Source: an uncultured Planctomycetaceae bacterium (GTDB lineage Bacteria > Planctomycetota > Planctomycetia > Planctomycetales > Planctomycetaceae). From it: 64,000 bases of DNA. Where the stretch lies: the NCBI GenBank assembly GCA_903871805.1, contig CAIQIE010000101.1, positions 62,001 through 126,000 on the forward strand, read 5' to 3'. The notes below the pieces were generated by a model. It saw only the letters and a list, made by a program, of their open reading frames with translations, ran no database searches and was not told the DNA's origin. Below, in pieces: positions 43,502 to 55,874 of the stretch. How positions within the stretch are numbered: position 1 is the stretch's first letter; every line of letters starts with the position of its first letter. A program made the position numbers and the translations under genes.

Positions 43502-46090
43502 TCACTGTATGGTCAGTTTCCGCCGATAGATCTTCGTTCCATTCGCGACGTACAACGTACTGTGATTCGGCCCCGCAAGAATACACGTGGTCAGCGGCTG
43601 GGTGCCGTCCACGACAGGCAACACGCCACAGGGACGACCCGTTGGATCAAAAATCTGAACCCCAGCCGCACTGGTGACGTAAAAGCGACCAGCACGGTCA
43701 ACCGCCATGCCATCACCCCGTGATGCCTTCACATACGGAGGCGGCTCACTCATCCGAAATTCGCCCTTCTGGTCAATCAGAAGCCGCATGGGCATCGTCG
43801 GCATCTTCGCGTCAAGACTCCCATCCGCGTTCACCCGATATGTCCACGTCAACTCACCGCCATATTCCGATACCGCCAGCGTGCCACCATCATTCGATAA
43901 CGCAATCCCATTTGGCATGGCAATGCCCGTATCCACCGCCGTGGCCTGACCAGTCTTCAATTGAATGCATGTTACCTGCTGAGCCTGAGTCTCTGTAATG
44001 TACAGAAAACCATCCGCGCCCATCGCCATATCGTTTGGAACCACGCTCTCTGCCACAACAGAAACCGCTGCTGTCACCGGATCAATCGCAATCACTCGCT
44101 TTTGCGAACCCTGACAACCATACAGCCGACCATCCGGCCCCAACTCCAGTCCACTGACAGATTCCCTGGCAATCTCCGTACGAACTCCGTCAACAGCATT
44201 CACTCGGTAGATCGCAGGAGCTTTCATGTCGCAGAAGTAGAGATTGCCTGCAGCATCTGTGCACAACGCATCGGCAAATCCCAACCCTTCGGCAACTAAC
44301 TCCCACGATTCCCCGGGAATCAACAATTTTAAAAGCGTCAGGTCGCCACCAAGGTCGCCCCGAGTGTCATAGACCGGCTGATGAACCTCTTCCCGCCAGA
44401 GCCACTTCATGGCTTCCGGAAACTTCGCTCCACCAAAATCTGCGTTATGTGCATAGCCTTCCGCCCAGTCAAACCGCAGATCATAACCCATGTACTTCAA
44501 GGCTGCGGCCATCAATTGATTCGACCACGCCCAGCTTCCAAACTGATTGTCAATGTCGCCGCTGGTGTCCGCCATGTAGACGCGAATCGGCTTTGCCTCC
44601 GTCTTCCGTACAAGCGATGGATAGACATTGCCGCCCCGCAGATTGGTAAAACTTCCCACACTGGAATACACCCGACGAAATTCGTTCGGCCGTTCCCAGG
44701 CTGCCGTAAACGCACAAATCGCGCCAGAACTGGATCCTCCAATCGCATGCAGATTCGGATCCTCTGAAATGCTGTAACGAGCACGAACCTCCGGCAGTAT
44801 CTCTTCCAGCAGAAATCTTACGTATCGATCGCCCAGACTGTCGTACTCGAATCCGCGATTCGATGCACGGTTCTCCCGCTTTTCCTTTGTGACATCATGC
44901 CCCGGATCAAGGAACACAGCAATCGTGACCGGCATGTCGCCACGAGCAATCAGGTTGTCAAAGACGACCGGAACACGCCAACGCCCCTGCACATCCCGCA
45001 TACGCTCACCATCCTGGAAAATCATCAGCGCCGCAGGCTTCTGCTTCTGATACTGGGCCGGAACATAAATCGACCAGTTGCGACTCGTTCCCGGGAAAAT
45101 AGTCGATTTCCACGGCTCCATCTCCTCAACGGTTCCATGCGGCACACTCTCGCTGACAACAGCATCAGGATGCGGAACCCATTCCGGTTTTGTTTCCGTA
45201 ATTGGTATCACTGTGGATTCCGGCGCCTCTGACCAAAGCCAACGCAAAGCCCCCGGCAGTAACTCTCCACCCCATTTGCCACTATGCCCGCCCTCCGTCA
45301 TTTCCAGCCTGTACTGATAGCCCGCAAACTGCAGCGCCGCTGCAAGGTCGCGATTGCCCAGTGGCCAGTGACCATGCAGGTTGTTCACGTCGTCCTGCCC
45401 CTCCTGAAGATAGACGCGAATCGCCTTCGGACTGCTCTTCGTCCTGCGCACAAGTCCCGGATATGCCCAACCACCCCGGATGTTCGTATAACTGCCAATG
45501 TGACTTAAAACTTTGCCAAACTGGTCCGGTCGCTCCCAGGCCACTGTAAACGCACAGATCGCTCCGGATGAGATCCCCGCTGTCGCTCGATCCGACGGAT
45601 TCGAAGAAACATTCAATCCCTGCAATGCCACCGGAAGAAATTCGTCAATCAGAAACTTCGAATAACGATCCCCCATCGAATCATATTCAAACGATCGATT
45701 GCTGCGGTCGGTTGCCCCCGGCTTCATTCCACGAATCGTACCCGGGTTTACAAACACCGCGATCGTGACCGGCATCGCCTTCTGGTGAATCAGATTGTCA
45801 AACACCACCGGAACTCGAAAAGCCCCCTCGGCACTCGCATATCCGGAGCCATCCATGAACACCATCAGACTCGCCGGCTGGTCTTCACGATACTGAGCTG
45901 GAACGTACACGCTGTAACCACGCGTCGTACCAGGAAAAACCTGACTACTGCTGAACTCCCCAGATGTCAGTTTTCCTCGAGGAACCTCCGGATGCACAAT
46001 TCTGTCGGGGTGCTCGTCCGCAACGACTGAGCCCAGAGACCAAAAATTCGCGCAAACAACAGCAATACATACAGCCAGCGTTTTTCGCAT
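43502..46090 (-). CDS. exported tandem esterase fused to SMP-30/gluconolactonase propeller
   Basis: About 862 residues from the ATG at 46090, preceded by GAGG; upstream Mets encode no signal-like sequence. Signal peptide RKTLAVCIAVVCANFWSLGS. Residues about 30-300 and 310-565 are two copies of an enterochelin-esterase-like alpha/beta hydrolase: each has GTxRxxSVYVPAQY-type openings, SLMVFMDGSGY or ALMIFQDGERM, and a nucleophile elbow (GISSGAICAF; GSSSGAICAF). The first copy has a plausible catalytic His in EGGHSGKWGGE; the second has EGYAHNADFGGA. Residues about 580-860 form an SMP-30-type beta-propeller (FADALCTDAAGNLYFCDMKA; GLELGPDGRLYGCQGSQKRV; MPNGIALSNDGGTLAVSEYG). It should hydrolyse esters and lactones outside the cytoplasm. 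Confidence 0.9.
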   Translation of the reverse strand: MRKTLAVCIAVVCANFWSLGSVVADEHPDRIVHPEVPRGKLTSGEFSSSQVFPGTTRGYSVYVPAQYREDQPASLMVFMDGSGYASAEGAFRVPVVFDNLIHQKAMPVTIAVFVNPGTIRGMKPGATDRSNRSFEYDSMGDRYSKFLIDEFLPVALQGLNVSSNPSDRATAGISSGAICAFTVAWERPDQFGKVLSHIGSYTNIRGGWAYPGLVRRTKSSPKAIRVYLQEGQDDVNNLHGHWPLGNRDLAAALQFAGYQYRLEMTEGGHSGKWGGELLPGALRWLWSEAPESTVIPITETKPEWVPHPDAVVSESVPHGTVEEMEPWKSTIFPGTSRNWSIYVPAQYQKQKPAALMIFQDGERMRDVQGRWRVPVVFDNLIARGDMPVTIAVFLDPGHDVTKEKRENRASNRGFEYDSLGDRYVRFLLEEILPEVRARYSISEDPNLHAIGGSSSGAICAFTAAWERPNEFRRVYSSVGSFTNLRGGNVYPSLVRKTEAKPIRVYMADTSGDIDNQFGSWAWSNQLMAAALKYMGYDLRFDWAEGYAHNADFGGAKFPEAMKWLWREEVHQPVYDTRGDLGGDLTLLKLLIPGESWELVAEGLGFADALCTDAAGNLYFCDMKAPAIYRVNAVDGVRTEIARESVSGLELGPDGRLYGCQGSQKRVIAIDPVTAAVSVVAESVVPNDMAMGADGFLYITETQAQQVTCIQLKTGQATAVDTGIAMPNGIALSNDGGTLAVSEYGGELTWTYRVNADGSLDAKMPTMPMRLLIDQKGEFRMSEPPPYVKASRGDGMAVDRAGRFYVTSAAGVQIFDPTGRPCGVLPVVDGTQPLTTCILAGPNHSTLYVANGTKIYRRKLTIQ

Positions 46091-46345
46091 GAAAGGCCTC
46101 AACGGTCTTCGCTTCAGGTGGGATATCGCAGGAGTGACGCTCTGTGACCACACAAACGCGCAGCCCGAGCATCCCCGCATCCTCGCCATTTGAAGCCCAT
46201 CAGTCAAACGCAGGGCACCGCAGCAACGCCTCTACTGACGGCCATACACGAACTTCAGCCACTCGCCACAGATGATATCCTGCAACGCACAGACTGCTTT
46301 CGCAGATAGAAGTTCCAACCGAAAACAATTCCTACCCGGACGAAC

Positions 46346-47452
46346 TTATCGCCCGAACTGCGGAGCCCCCACGCACAGTACCCACCAGAGCTTCGGGCCA
46401 ATGGCGGTCACGCCAACCGAATGCAGGGCACCAGTCTCCTGCTCAATCCGAAAGACCTCAAGACCTCCGGTCGCTTCGCCAGCCGCCAAAAGCCAATTCC
46501 CAGCCGGATCAATGTCAAATGACCTCGGAACAGACTCCGTTGCAATGTTCCCCACGAGCTTCATTTCACTGCCTGCGGTATCCAGACTCACATGGGCCAA
46601 ACTGTCGTGACCCCGATTCGCAACATAAAGGAATCTCCCGCTGGGATGCACCTGGATCTCTGCTGTACTGTTTGATCCATCATATCCCTCCGGCAATACT
46701 GATACCGTGGACGACGGAGATAATTGCCCGTCCGATCTCAGGCGGTAGCTGGTGACAGAATTGCCCTGCTCGTTATCTATGTAAGCAATTGCCATTTTCG
46801 GATGCCAGGACAGATGACGAGGCCCAGTGTTTGCAGGTCGTTCAATCCTGTCCGGTTGCAAACGCCGTAATTGCCCCGTCTCTGAACTGAATCCAAACTG
46901 AAAAATCGCATTCGGCCCCGTATGCGGTGCGTACACAAACCGATTCGTCGCGTCCGGTACAATCGCATGTGCCTTTTCAAGCGTCGAAACCTCATGAACC
47001 GGCTCCGCTGATAACGATCCATCAACAGCGATCCGGTGCACACTCACCTTCGCCGCCACGTAATACGCGGTCAACAGAAACTTTCCCGTCCCGTCCACCG
47101 TAATCTGGGCCGGATCTTCCCCCGCATCCACAACACTCACAGCGTCGAGAGTTCCAGATTGCGGATCAATCCGGAAACTACAGAGCTTCCCCGTCGAGCG
47201 CATCGATGCGAACAGGAACCGAGAATCGGACGTTACAGCCAAAGCCGCTGGCTCCCCGGGAGTCCTAAGACGCGACCGCTTTGTCACAACCCCAGTCTCG
47301 GGTTCAAGGTACAGCAGATCCAGGGACTGCTCGCTGGCCACAGAGCAATATACCCAAACTCTACCGTGGTTAGGTTCATCCGAGTAAGCCGCAACGCTGC
47401 AGGCAGACGCCAGGAGAAACCAAAGACGAACTGCGGACTCTCTTCCGGACAT
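46346..47452 (-). CDS. exported lactonase, 6-phosphogluconolactonase-like beta-propeller
   Basis: 368 residues with signal peptide (RLWFLLASACSVAAYSDE). The YbhE/Pgl2-type seven-bladed propeller repeats are visible: GEPAALAVTSDSRFLFASMR, DPAQITVDGTGKFLLTAYYV, GPRHLSWHPKMAIAYIDNEQ and STAEIQVHPSGRFLYVANRG. Family members hydrolyse sugar lactones; the exported form suggests an extracytoplasmic lactone substrate rather than cytosolic 6-phosphogluconolactone. It lies upstream of the esterase/SMP-30 gene on the same strand, consistent with a shared substrate class. Confidence 0.9.
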   Translation of the reverse strand: MSGRESAVRLWFLLASACSVAAYSDEPNHGRVWVYCSVASEQSLDLLYLEPETGVVTKRSRLRTPGEPAALAVTSDSRFLFASMRSTGKLCSFRIDPQSGTLDAVSVVDAGEDPAQITVDGTGKFLLTAYYVAAKVSVHRIAVDGSLSAEPVHEVSTLEKAHAIVPDATNRFVYAPHTGPNAIFQFGFSSETGQLRRLQPDRIERPANTGPRHLSWHPKMAIAYIDNEQGNSVTSYRLRSDGQLSPSSTVSVLPEGYDGSNSTAEIQVHPSGRFLYVANRGHDSLAHVSLDTAGSEMKLVGNIATESVPRSFDIDPAGNWLLAAGEATGGLEVFRIEQETGALHSVGVTAIGPKLWWVLCVGAPQFGR

Positions 47453-47623
47453 ACACTACCCCAGCCAAACCCTGGAATCAGAATCCTCTGCCTGCACCGA
47501 CACCATCACTGAACGGTCTCGACATCCGCTGAGAGCAACAATCTGTTCCTACCCCGAGTTCGCCATACCCTGACGTCGCCTGACTCAGCGCGATTTTTCA
47601 CGCGAGATCACAGCCCGCTGAAT

Positions 47624-47854
47624 CTAAGTGCGTGACAAATACAGACGCTGGATGTCTTCCAATGTCACGCTAATGATCCGAGTGAATCCGGTGTGGTTCC
47701 GTTCGTATGCAATCCGACTCGCCAACTGTGGCTCTTTATGAATGGCCGTGGCCACCCATCGACGGTCCTCATCCCCCAGATTACCAACCGAAGCGTCCCA
47801 GATAGTCTTTGTCTCAATGACAAGCGAATCAACACGAGCGTCAAACTTGTTCAT
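47624..47854 (-). CDS. small hypothetical protein downstream of atpC
   Basis: 76 residues from the ATG at 47854, with GGAG 10 nt upstream. The sequence has normal protein composition: NKFDARVDSLVIETKTIWDA, GDEDRRWVATAIHKEPQLAS and HTGFTRIISVTLEDIQRLYL. No family recognised, no membrane segment. It lies on the same strand as the ATP synthase operon but beyond its hairpin terminator, so it probably has its own promoter. Confidence 0.5.
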   Translation of the reverse strand: MNKFDARVDSLVIETKTIWDASVGNLGDEDRRWVATAIHKEPQLASRIAYERNHTGFTRIISVTLEDIQRLYLSRT

Positions 47855-47948
47855 TGCTTCGTTACTCCAAATGCTTTTTGCGCCAACAAGGCATCCCACC
47901 CGAATGGTACCACACAGCCGAAAAAGATACTTCGCCACTGTGATGAGA

Positions 47949-47979
47949 AAAGCCCGGCATGATCATCATGCCGGGCTTT
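47949..47979. terminator. near-perfect palindrome terminating the ATP synthase operon
   Basis: 15-bp arms AAAGCCCGGCATGAT and ATCATGCCGGGCTTT around one central base. Read on the minus strand it ends in a TTTTCTC run, typical of a Rho-independent terminator. It begins 44 nt after the atpC stop codon. Confidence 0.88.
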
Positions 47980-48022
47980 CCAGATTGTAACCTTACGTTC
48001 GAGGTTTCCCAGCGAACGATCG

Positions 48023-48421
48023 CTATTCTTTCGCAGCCAGGGCGAGCATCTTCCTGGCTTTTTCAAGCCTGCGAGCCACACCCTTATAATCATCATCAGA
48101 ACCGGCACGTTCTGAACGCACTTCCTCAAGTTTCCCGGCGGCCGCCTTGCGGCTAATATCCGCACATGGCACGGACGCGTTCGTCAGAACGGAAACCACA
48201 GGCCCCTTGACCTGCACAAACCCGCCGTCAATGAAATACGACTCAGTCTCTCCACTGGGGCTGACCAATCGTAACTCACCCATCCCAAGCCTGCCCACCA
48301 ACGGTGCTCGCCCGGGATAAAAACCAGCAGACCCGTCAAACAGAGGCACCTTAATCGATGCAACGGGTCGGTCGAAAAGCGTTTTTTCCGGAGTGACAAG
48401 TACCAGTCGAAGATCTGCCAT
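48023..48421 (-). CDS. atpC: ATP synthase F1 subunit epsilon
   Basis: 132 residues. N-terminal beta-sandwich typical of epsilon: LRLVLVTPEKTLFDRPVASI, LFDGSAGFYPGRAPLVGRLG and ESYFIDGGFVQVKG, followed by a short helical C terminus. Part of the central stalk that couples proton flow to catalysis and inhibits ATP hydrolysis. Last gene of the atp operon, 43 bp after atpD. Confidence 0.95.
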   Translation of the reverse strand: MADLRLVLVTPEKTLFDRPVASIKVPLFDGSAGFYPGRAPLVGRLGMGELRLVSPSGETESYFIDGGFVQVKGPVVSVLTNASVPCADISRKAAAGKLEEVRSERAGSDDDYKGVARRLEKARKMLALAAKE

Positions 48422-48464
48422 GTTTCGCTCCTGTGCCCTGATTAACTGTTACCCGGGCTTCGAA

Positions 48465-49910
<1,446 letters not shown>

Positions 49911-50050
49911 TCACTTGCCCTGTGAATCCAGTTATTGTTTCAAACGAGAGGCTGTTAATGCCACTCGACAGTTTACCCTGACAAATTTTCGTTCGCCGTT
50001 ACTTCCCAGCGAACGCACAGTTTCTTGCTACGTAAGCCAAGACCGTATTT

Positions 50051-50923
50051 TTACCCGAGTGCCGCAGCACCGCCAATGATCTCCGCCAGCTCGCTTGTAA
50101 TGCCCGCCTGGCGAGCACGGTTATACTGCTGCTTCAAACTACCTGCCATCTCGTCCGCGTTCTCGGTCGCACCCTTCATGGCCACCATTCGAGCGATCTG
50201 CTCACTCACAATGGAGTCAAGAAAACATTTGAACAACTTAGCCCGAAACGCAGCAGGAACAATCTCAGCAAGAATCTGCTCTGCGGAGGGCAAAAACTCG
50301 TATTCCAAGCCGCTGGACGGCTGTTTGTCCATCCCAGCAAGACTGGAAATTGGGAGTATAGGCTCCACAACCGCAAACTGCTTTGATGACGAGACAAACC
50401 GCGTATAGGCCACATCGAGCCTATCAATCCGCCCGGCTACGTAGTCGTCCACGTAACGACTTGCCAAAACTTCCACGTCGGCAAACGACGTCTTGTCTTC
50501 AAAATGGGTGTAGCTCTGAGCCATCGCAATCTTCTGGAAGTTCAGGAACTTAATCCCTCGCTTCCCAGAGACTTCCAACGAAACATCCACGCCTTTTTCA
50601 CGAAGCATCCGAAGATGCGCCACCGTCTGCCGCAATACACTGGCATTGTAACCACCACAAAGACCCCGATTGGCAGTCAACACCAGCAGGACACTCCGCT
50701 TCTCTTCAACCCGTCGCTCCAGCAATGGGTGCGAGAACTTCAGATTGGCCTGCCCAAGGTCGCCCACAATTTCGGAAATCTTCCGAGTGTACTCTGCTGC
50801 TTCCGTCGCACGATCCAGAGCTTTCTTGAAGCGACTGGTCGCGATCAGCTCCATGGTGCGCGTGATCTTTCGAATATTACGCACAGCCTTGAGCCGTTTG
50901 ACAAGTAAGCGTCGGTTAGCCAT
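50051..50923 (-). CDS. atpG: ATP synthase F1 subunit gamma
   Basis: 290 residues. N-terminal helix RRLLVKRLKAVRNIRKITRT followed by MELIATSRFKKA, the NRGLCGGYNASVLRQTVAHL block, and the C-terminal RMVAMKGATENADEMAGSLK with YNRARQAGITSELAEIIGGA. Rotor shaft linking the c-ring with the F1 head. Between atpA and atpD as in other operons. Confidence 0.96.
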   Translation of the reverse strand: MANRRLLVKRLKAVRNIRKITRTMELIATSRFKKALDRATEAAEYTRKISEIVGDLGQANLKFSHPLLERRVEEKRSVLLVLTANRGLCGGYNASVLRQTVAHLRMLREKGVDVSLEVSGKRGIKFLNFQKIAMAQSYTHFEDKTSFADVEVLASRYVDDYVAGRIDRLDVAYTRFVSSSKQFAVVEPILPISSLAGMDKQPSSGLEYEFLPSAEQILAEIVPAAFRAKLFKCFLDSIVSEQIARMVAMKGATENADEMAGSLKQQYNRARQAGITSELAEIIGGAAALG

Positions 50924-50969
50924 GAATCAGTCACACCGCACAAAAGTTATTCGAAGAGATCAAAATTCA

Positions 50970-53076
<2,107 letters not shown>

Positions 53077-53149
53077 AACGTACCTTCACCACTCGCGTCT
53101 GAACTCAGTGTGCTAAAACCTGCCTGCGACACACACCTAAGAAACGACT

Positions 53150-53839
53150 TTATCGCGCCAGCTGGGACAAGGCTTCACCGACGAGCCGCTCCTGATCACT
53201 GTCGGTCAGTGCACGCCCAAGGACGTGCTCGGTCGCCAGTATGACCTGAGCATTCACCTGACTGAAGACCTCGGCCAGTGCCGTATCCTTTGCCTGACGA
53301 ATCTCGTCCTTCGCCCTGACGCGGATCGCATCCACCTCGCGCTGAGCATTCGCAATCAGATCCTGACTCGTCCGCTCAGCATCTCGACGCGCCTCAGCAA
53401 CCATTGCCGCTACCGTGTGTTCGGCTGACTTCAACTTGTTCTGGTAATCCGCCAGAAGCGCCTCTGCCTTACGCCGATTATCTTCCGCCGCGGCAATTGC
53501 GTTGCGGATCCCCGCCTCACGCTTGTCGAGACCCTCGATCATCGGCTTCCAGGCAAATTTCCCCATCACAGCGAGAAATAGCAGGAAAACGATAAATGAC
53601 CAGAGTGCCAAATCACCCTTGAAATTCATCGGCACCCCAGTCTCATGGCCACCGTGCTCGTCAGATGCATGCTCCTCAGACGCGGACGGCTCAGTCACCG
53701 CAGAGCCTGCCTCATTGGGCTGCTCCGAGTAACCAAACACGTTCCGAGCTTCAAGGCTCAGCGCGATCAGCAACACACACAGTGCCGTACACCAGCGATA
53801 CATCTTTTTCACTCTGCCCGCGGACTTCATTGCAGCCAT
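53150..53839 (-). CDS. atpF: ATP synthase Fo subunit b with signal-like N-terminal extension
   Basis: About 229 residues. Core b subunit: membrane helix LALWSFIVFLLFLAVMGKFA, then KPMIEGLDKREAGIRNAIAA and a long charged helix (EDNRRKAEALLADYQNKLKS). In front of it lies an extra hydrophobic segment (WCTALCVLLIALSLEARNVF) and an acidic/His linker (ASEEHASDEHGGHETG), so the usual b membrane helix is not at the N terminus. Possible starts: GTG at 53878 overlapping the atpE stop (TAGTG), ATG at 53839 or ATG at 53830; 53839 is chosen with low confidence. Peripheral-stalk component. Confidence 0.93.
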   Translation of the reverse strand: MAAMKSAGRVKKMYRWCTALCVLLIALSLEARNVFGYSEQPNEAGSAVTEPSASEEHASDEHGGHETGVPMNFKGDLALWSFIVFLLFLAVMGKFAWKPMIEGLDKREAGIRNAIAAAEDNRRKAEALLADYQNKLKSAEHTVAAMVAEARRDAERTSQDLIANAQREVDAIRVRAKDEIRQAKDTALAEVFSQVNAQVILATEHVLGRALTDSDQERLVGEALSQLAR

Positions 53840-53877
53840 CCCACAAACAAACAGCGACCCTGGCGTCGGGACATTCA

Positions 53878-54195
53878 CTACTTAATCATACAAACGATCA
53901 AGCCAATTACCGCAGCACCTTCGATCATCGCCGCAACGATAACCATGCTGCCCTTGATGTCCGCAGCAACTTCAGGCTGACGGGCCATGCTCTCGAATGC
54001 TGCTGCAGACAAACGGGAAATCCCGAATGCAGCACCAATAACGACCAGACCAGCACCAAAGGTGGCTGTCAGGTTGAGCAGCGGCGCAGAACCGGCAACA
54101 GCGACAGCAGCTTCGCCATCCTGAGCCAGTGCTGGCACGGACATTGCCACGAATGCACCCACGAGCAACATTGCATACTTCAGGAACTGAGCCAC
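53878..54195 (-). CDS. atpE: ATP synthase Fo subunit c with signal-peptide-like extension
   Basis: 105 residues from the GTG at 54195, which has AGAGGAG 6 nt upstream. Typical c subunit after residue about 30: helix 1 FGAGLVVIGAAFGISRLSAA, polar loop ESMARQPEVA, helix 2 GSMVIVAAMIEGAAVIGLIV with the ion-binding Glu. The residue after the Glu is Gly, and no Gln partner is evident in helix 1, so it is H+-type rather than Na+-type. The first about 27 residues (VAQFLKYAMLLVGAFVAMSV followed by PALAQDG) look like a cleavable signal peptide, not part of a normal c subunit of about 75-80 residues. Confidence 0.95.
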   Translation of the reverse strand: MAQFLKYAMLLVGAFVAMSVPALAQDGEAAVAVAGSAPLLNLTATFGAGLVVIGAAFGISRLSAAAFESMARQPEVAADIKGSMVIVAAMIEGAAVIGLIVCMIK

Positions 54196-54201
54196 GACTA
54201 A

Positions 54202-54208
54202 CTCCTCT
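54202..54208 (-). promoter_or_regulatory. ribosome binding site fixing the atpE GTG start
   Basis: AGAGGAG on the minus strand, 6 nt before the GTG at 54195. It settles the start of atpE; upstream in-frame sequence to 54282 has no such site and is not c-like. Confidence 0.7.
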
Positions 54209-54351
54209 CGATTTATTAAACCAACAAGGCCCGACAACCTGCCAACGCGTGCACGCAGGCCTGACCTAACAACTGCTTCCAATTACTGCCAAACGAATCA
54301 AGGATTCGCACTCTTCATACTTCAACAAACCCAAACGCAACCTTAAAGCCA

Positions 54352-55371
54352 TCAGTGCTTGTGCACCGCTCCGGAAATAAAGATCGTCGCAAGGAAGGAG
54401 AATACATACGCCTGCAAAACTGCAACCAACAGCTCCAGGATTCCTACACCGATTTGACCCAGAACACTACCGATGGTCACTACACTCCACAGAGCTACCC
54501 CACCCTTCGCCGCCGAAGCGATGAAACCCAGGATCACACCCAGAGCAGTATGACCGCCCATGATGTTACCAAACAACCGGAGCGCCAAGATTGTGTGCTT
54601 AATAATGAAGCCAAGTCCCTCAATCGGGAACATCAAACAGGCCATGGCGACGCCACCAGCCCCAGTCATCCCGGTATTCGGGATCAGGTTTCCGAAGAAA
54701 CCACCTACACCCATCACCTGTACGCCAAATAAGAACGAAGCCAACATGGCTGTCACTGCCAATGCCGCCGTGACATTAATATTTCCCGTTGCTGACCCAA
54801 GTGACGGAACAGCTCCGAGTAGATTGCAAAGCAGAATATAAAAGAAACAGCTCCACACAAACGGCAAATACCGGTCTGCAGGATGTGAACCCGTCGCAAC
54901 CATATGACCGTGCCCGTGTTCATCATGCCCGTGATCGTGAGAATGATCACCGTGGCCATGATCATGCGAATGATCGCCGATCGTTGGACGCACTACCTGA
55001 TCTCGAATCGCAAGGGCGAGCATCTCCCAGAAGTTCCAGAAACGACCGCGAGCAGGCTGCCCTGACCGAATCCTTGACGCGAGCCCGCGGAAAATTACCA
55101 GGCACAACAACAACACCACAACCTGAAGAACCATGAACTTGGTGATCAGAAATCCTGGATTTCTGGCGGTACCAGCAAAGGGCTGCGGGATCAGAATCTT
55201 ACCCACCAACTCAGCATTGACCTGCTCTGCGGTGGGATTCTGTAAATGCAACATTTCCTTCACGTACCACGGAACTTCACCTTCCGCATACCTGTGAGTC
55301 ACCGGAATAAATTTCGGCACCTCAAAGTAGCCGAAATCTCGAACGTGATGAAAATGATCTTCAGCACTCAT
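54352..55371 (-). CDS. atpB: ATP synthase Fo subunit a with histidine-rich loop
   Basis: About 339 residues from the ATG at 55371, with GGAAG about 10 nt upstream. Conserved core: FVWSCFFYILLCNLLGAVPS, the essential Arg in LALRLFGNIMGGHTALGVIL and the C-terminal GILELLVAVLQAYVFSFLAT. A 25-residue cytosolic- or periplasmic-loop insert coded at 54904-54978 contains 11 His residues in a GDHSHDHGH-type repeat; this is unusual for subunit a. Forms the proton half-channels with the c-ring. 156 bp precede atpE. Confidence 0.95.
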   Translation of the reverse strand: MSAEDHFHHVRDFGYFEVPKFIPVTHRYAEGEVPWYVKEMLHLQNPTAEQVNAELVGKILIPQPFAGTARNPGFLITKFMVLQVVVLLLCLVIFRGLASRIRSGQPARGRFWNFWEMLALAIRDQVVRPTIGDHSHDHGHGDHSHDHGHDEHGHGHMVATGSHPADRYLPFVWSCFFYILLCNLLGAVPSLGSATGNINVTAALAVTAMLASFLFGVQVMGVGGFFGNLIPNTGMTGAGGVAMACLMFPIEGLGFIIKHTILALRLFGNIMGGHTALGVILGFIASAAKGGVALWSVVTIGSVLGQIGVGILELLVAVLQAYVFSFLATIFISGAVHKH

Positions 55372-55445
55372 TTTACAACCGCTTCCGACTCGCTCACACA
55401 ATTCAGATAACACAACCACGACCCGCCCGCACTGAGCAGACGAAC

Positions 55446-55874
55446 CTAACTATTCGAACCAGACCGCAGGACCCGCTGATATTCCCGAACGTCACATGCC
55501 ATCGTGATGAGATAAAACCCCATCAGCCAGCCATAAAACTGCGAAATACCAACCAACGGCCAGCCGGCCCTGACAACAACAACACCAAAAAACACAAAAC
55601 CAACTCGCACCGCCATATGCACCCACACGCCAACAAGGGCATCACGAGTGGCAAAGCTGCGAGCAACAACCCGATTTACAAATGCCGGCAAACCACACAA
55701 CAACACAGCCACAGTCATCCACACAACACCCAGCCTGCCATTCAACATCAGGCTTGGCCAATACGAAACAGCCCACAACCCGGCCGACACGATCACAATA
55801 TTCAACAACGTTTTACGTCCCGACAAAAAAACTTCAAAATCTTTCGACACCAAGTCTACACATTGTCGGTTCAT
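55446..55874 (-). CDS. atpI: AtpI-like Fo assembly membrane protein
   Basis: 142 residues, second gene of the operon. Four hydrophobic helices are visible (TLLNIVIVSAGLWAVSYWPS; LGVVWMTVAVLLCGLPAFVN; VWVHMAVRVGFVFFGVVVVR; FYGWLMGFYLITMACDVREY). Position between atpZ and atpB, and size, fit the AtpI family, thought to aid c-ring assembly or Mg2+ supply; sequence likeness is weak. Its ATG overlaps the atpZ stop by 4 nt. Confidence 0.7.
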   Translation of the reverse strand: MNRQCVDLVSKDFEVFLSGRKTLLNIVIVSAGLWAVSYWPSLMLNGRLGVVWMTVAVLLCGLPAFVNRVVARSFATRDALVGVWVHMAVRVGFVFFGVVVVRAGWPLVGISQFYGWLMGFYLITMACDVREYQRVLRSGSNS

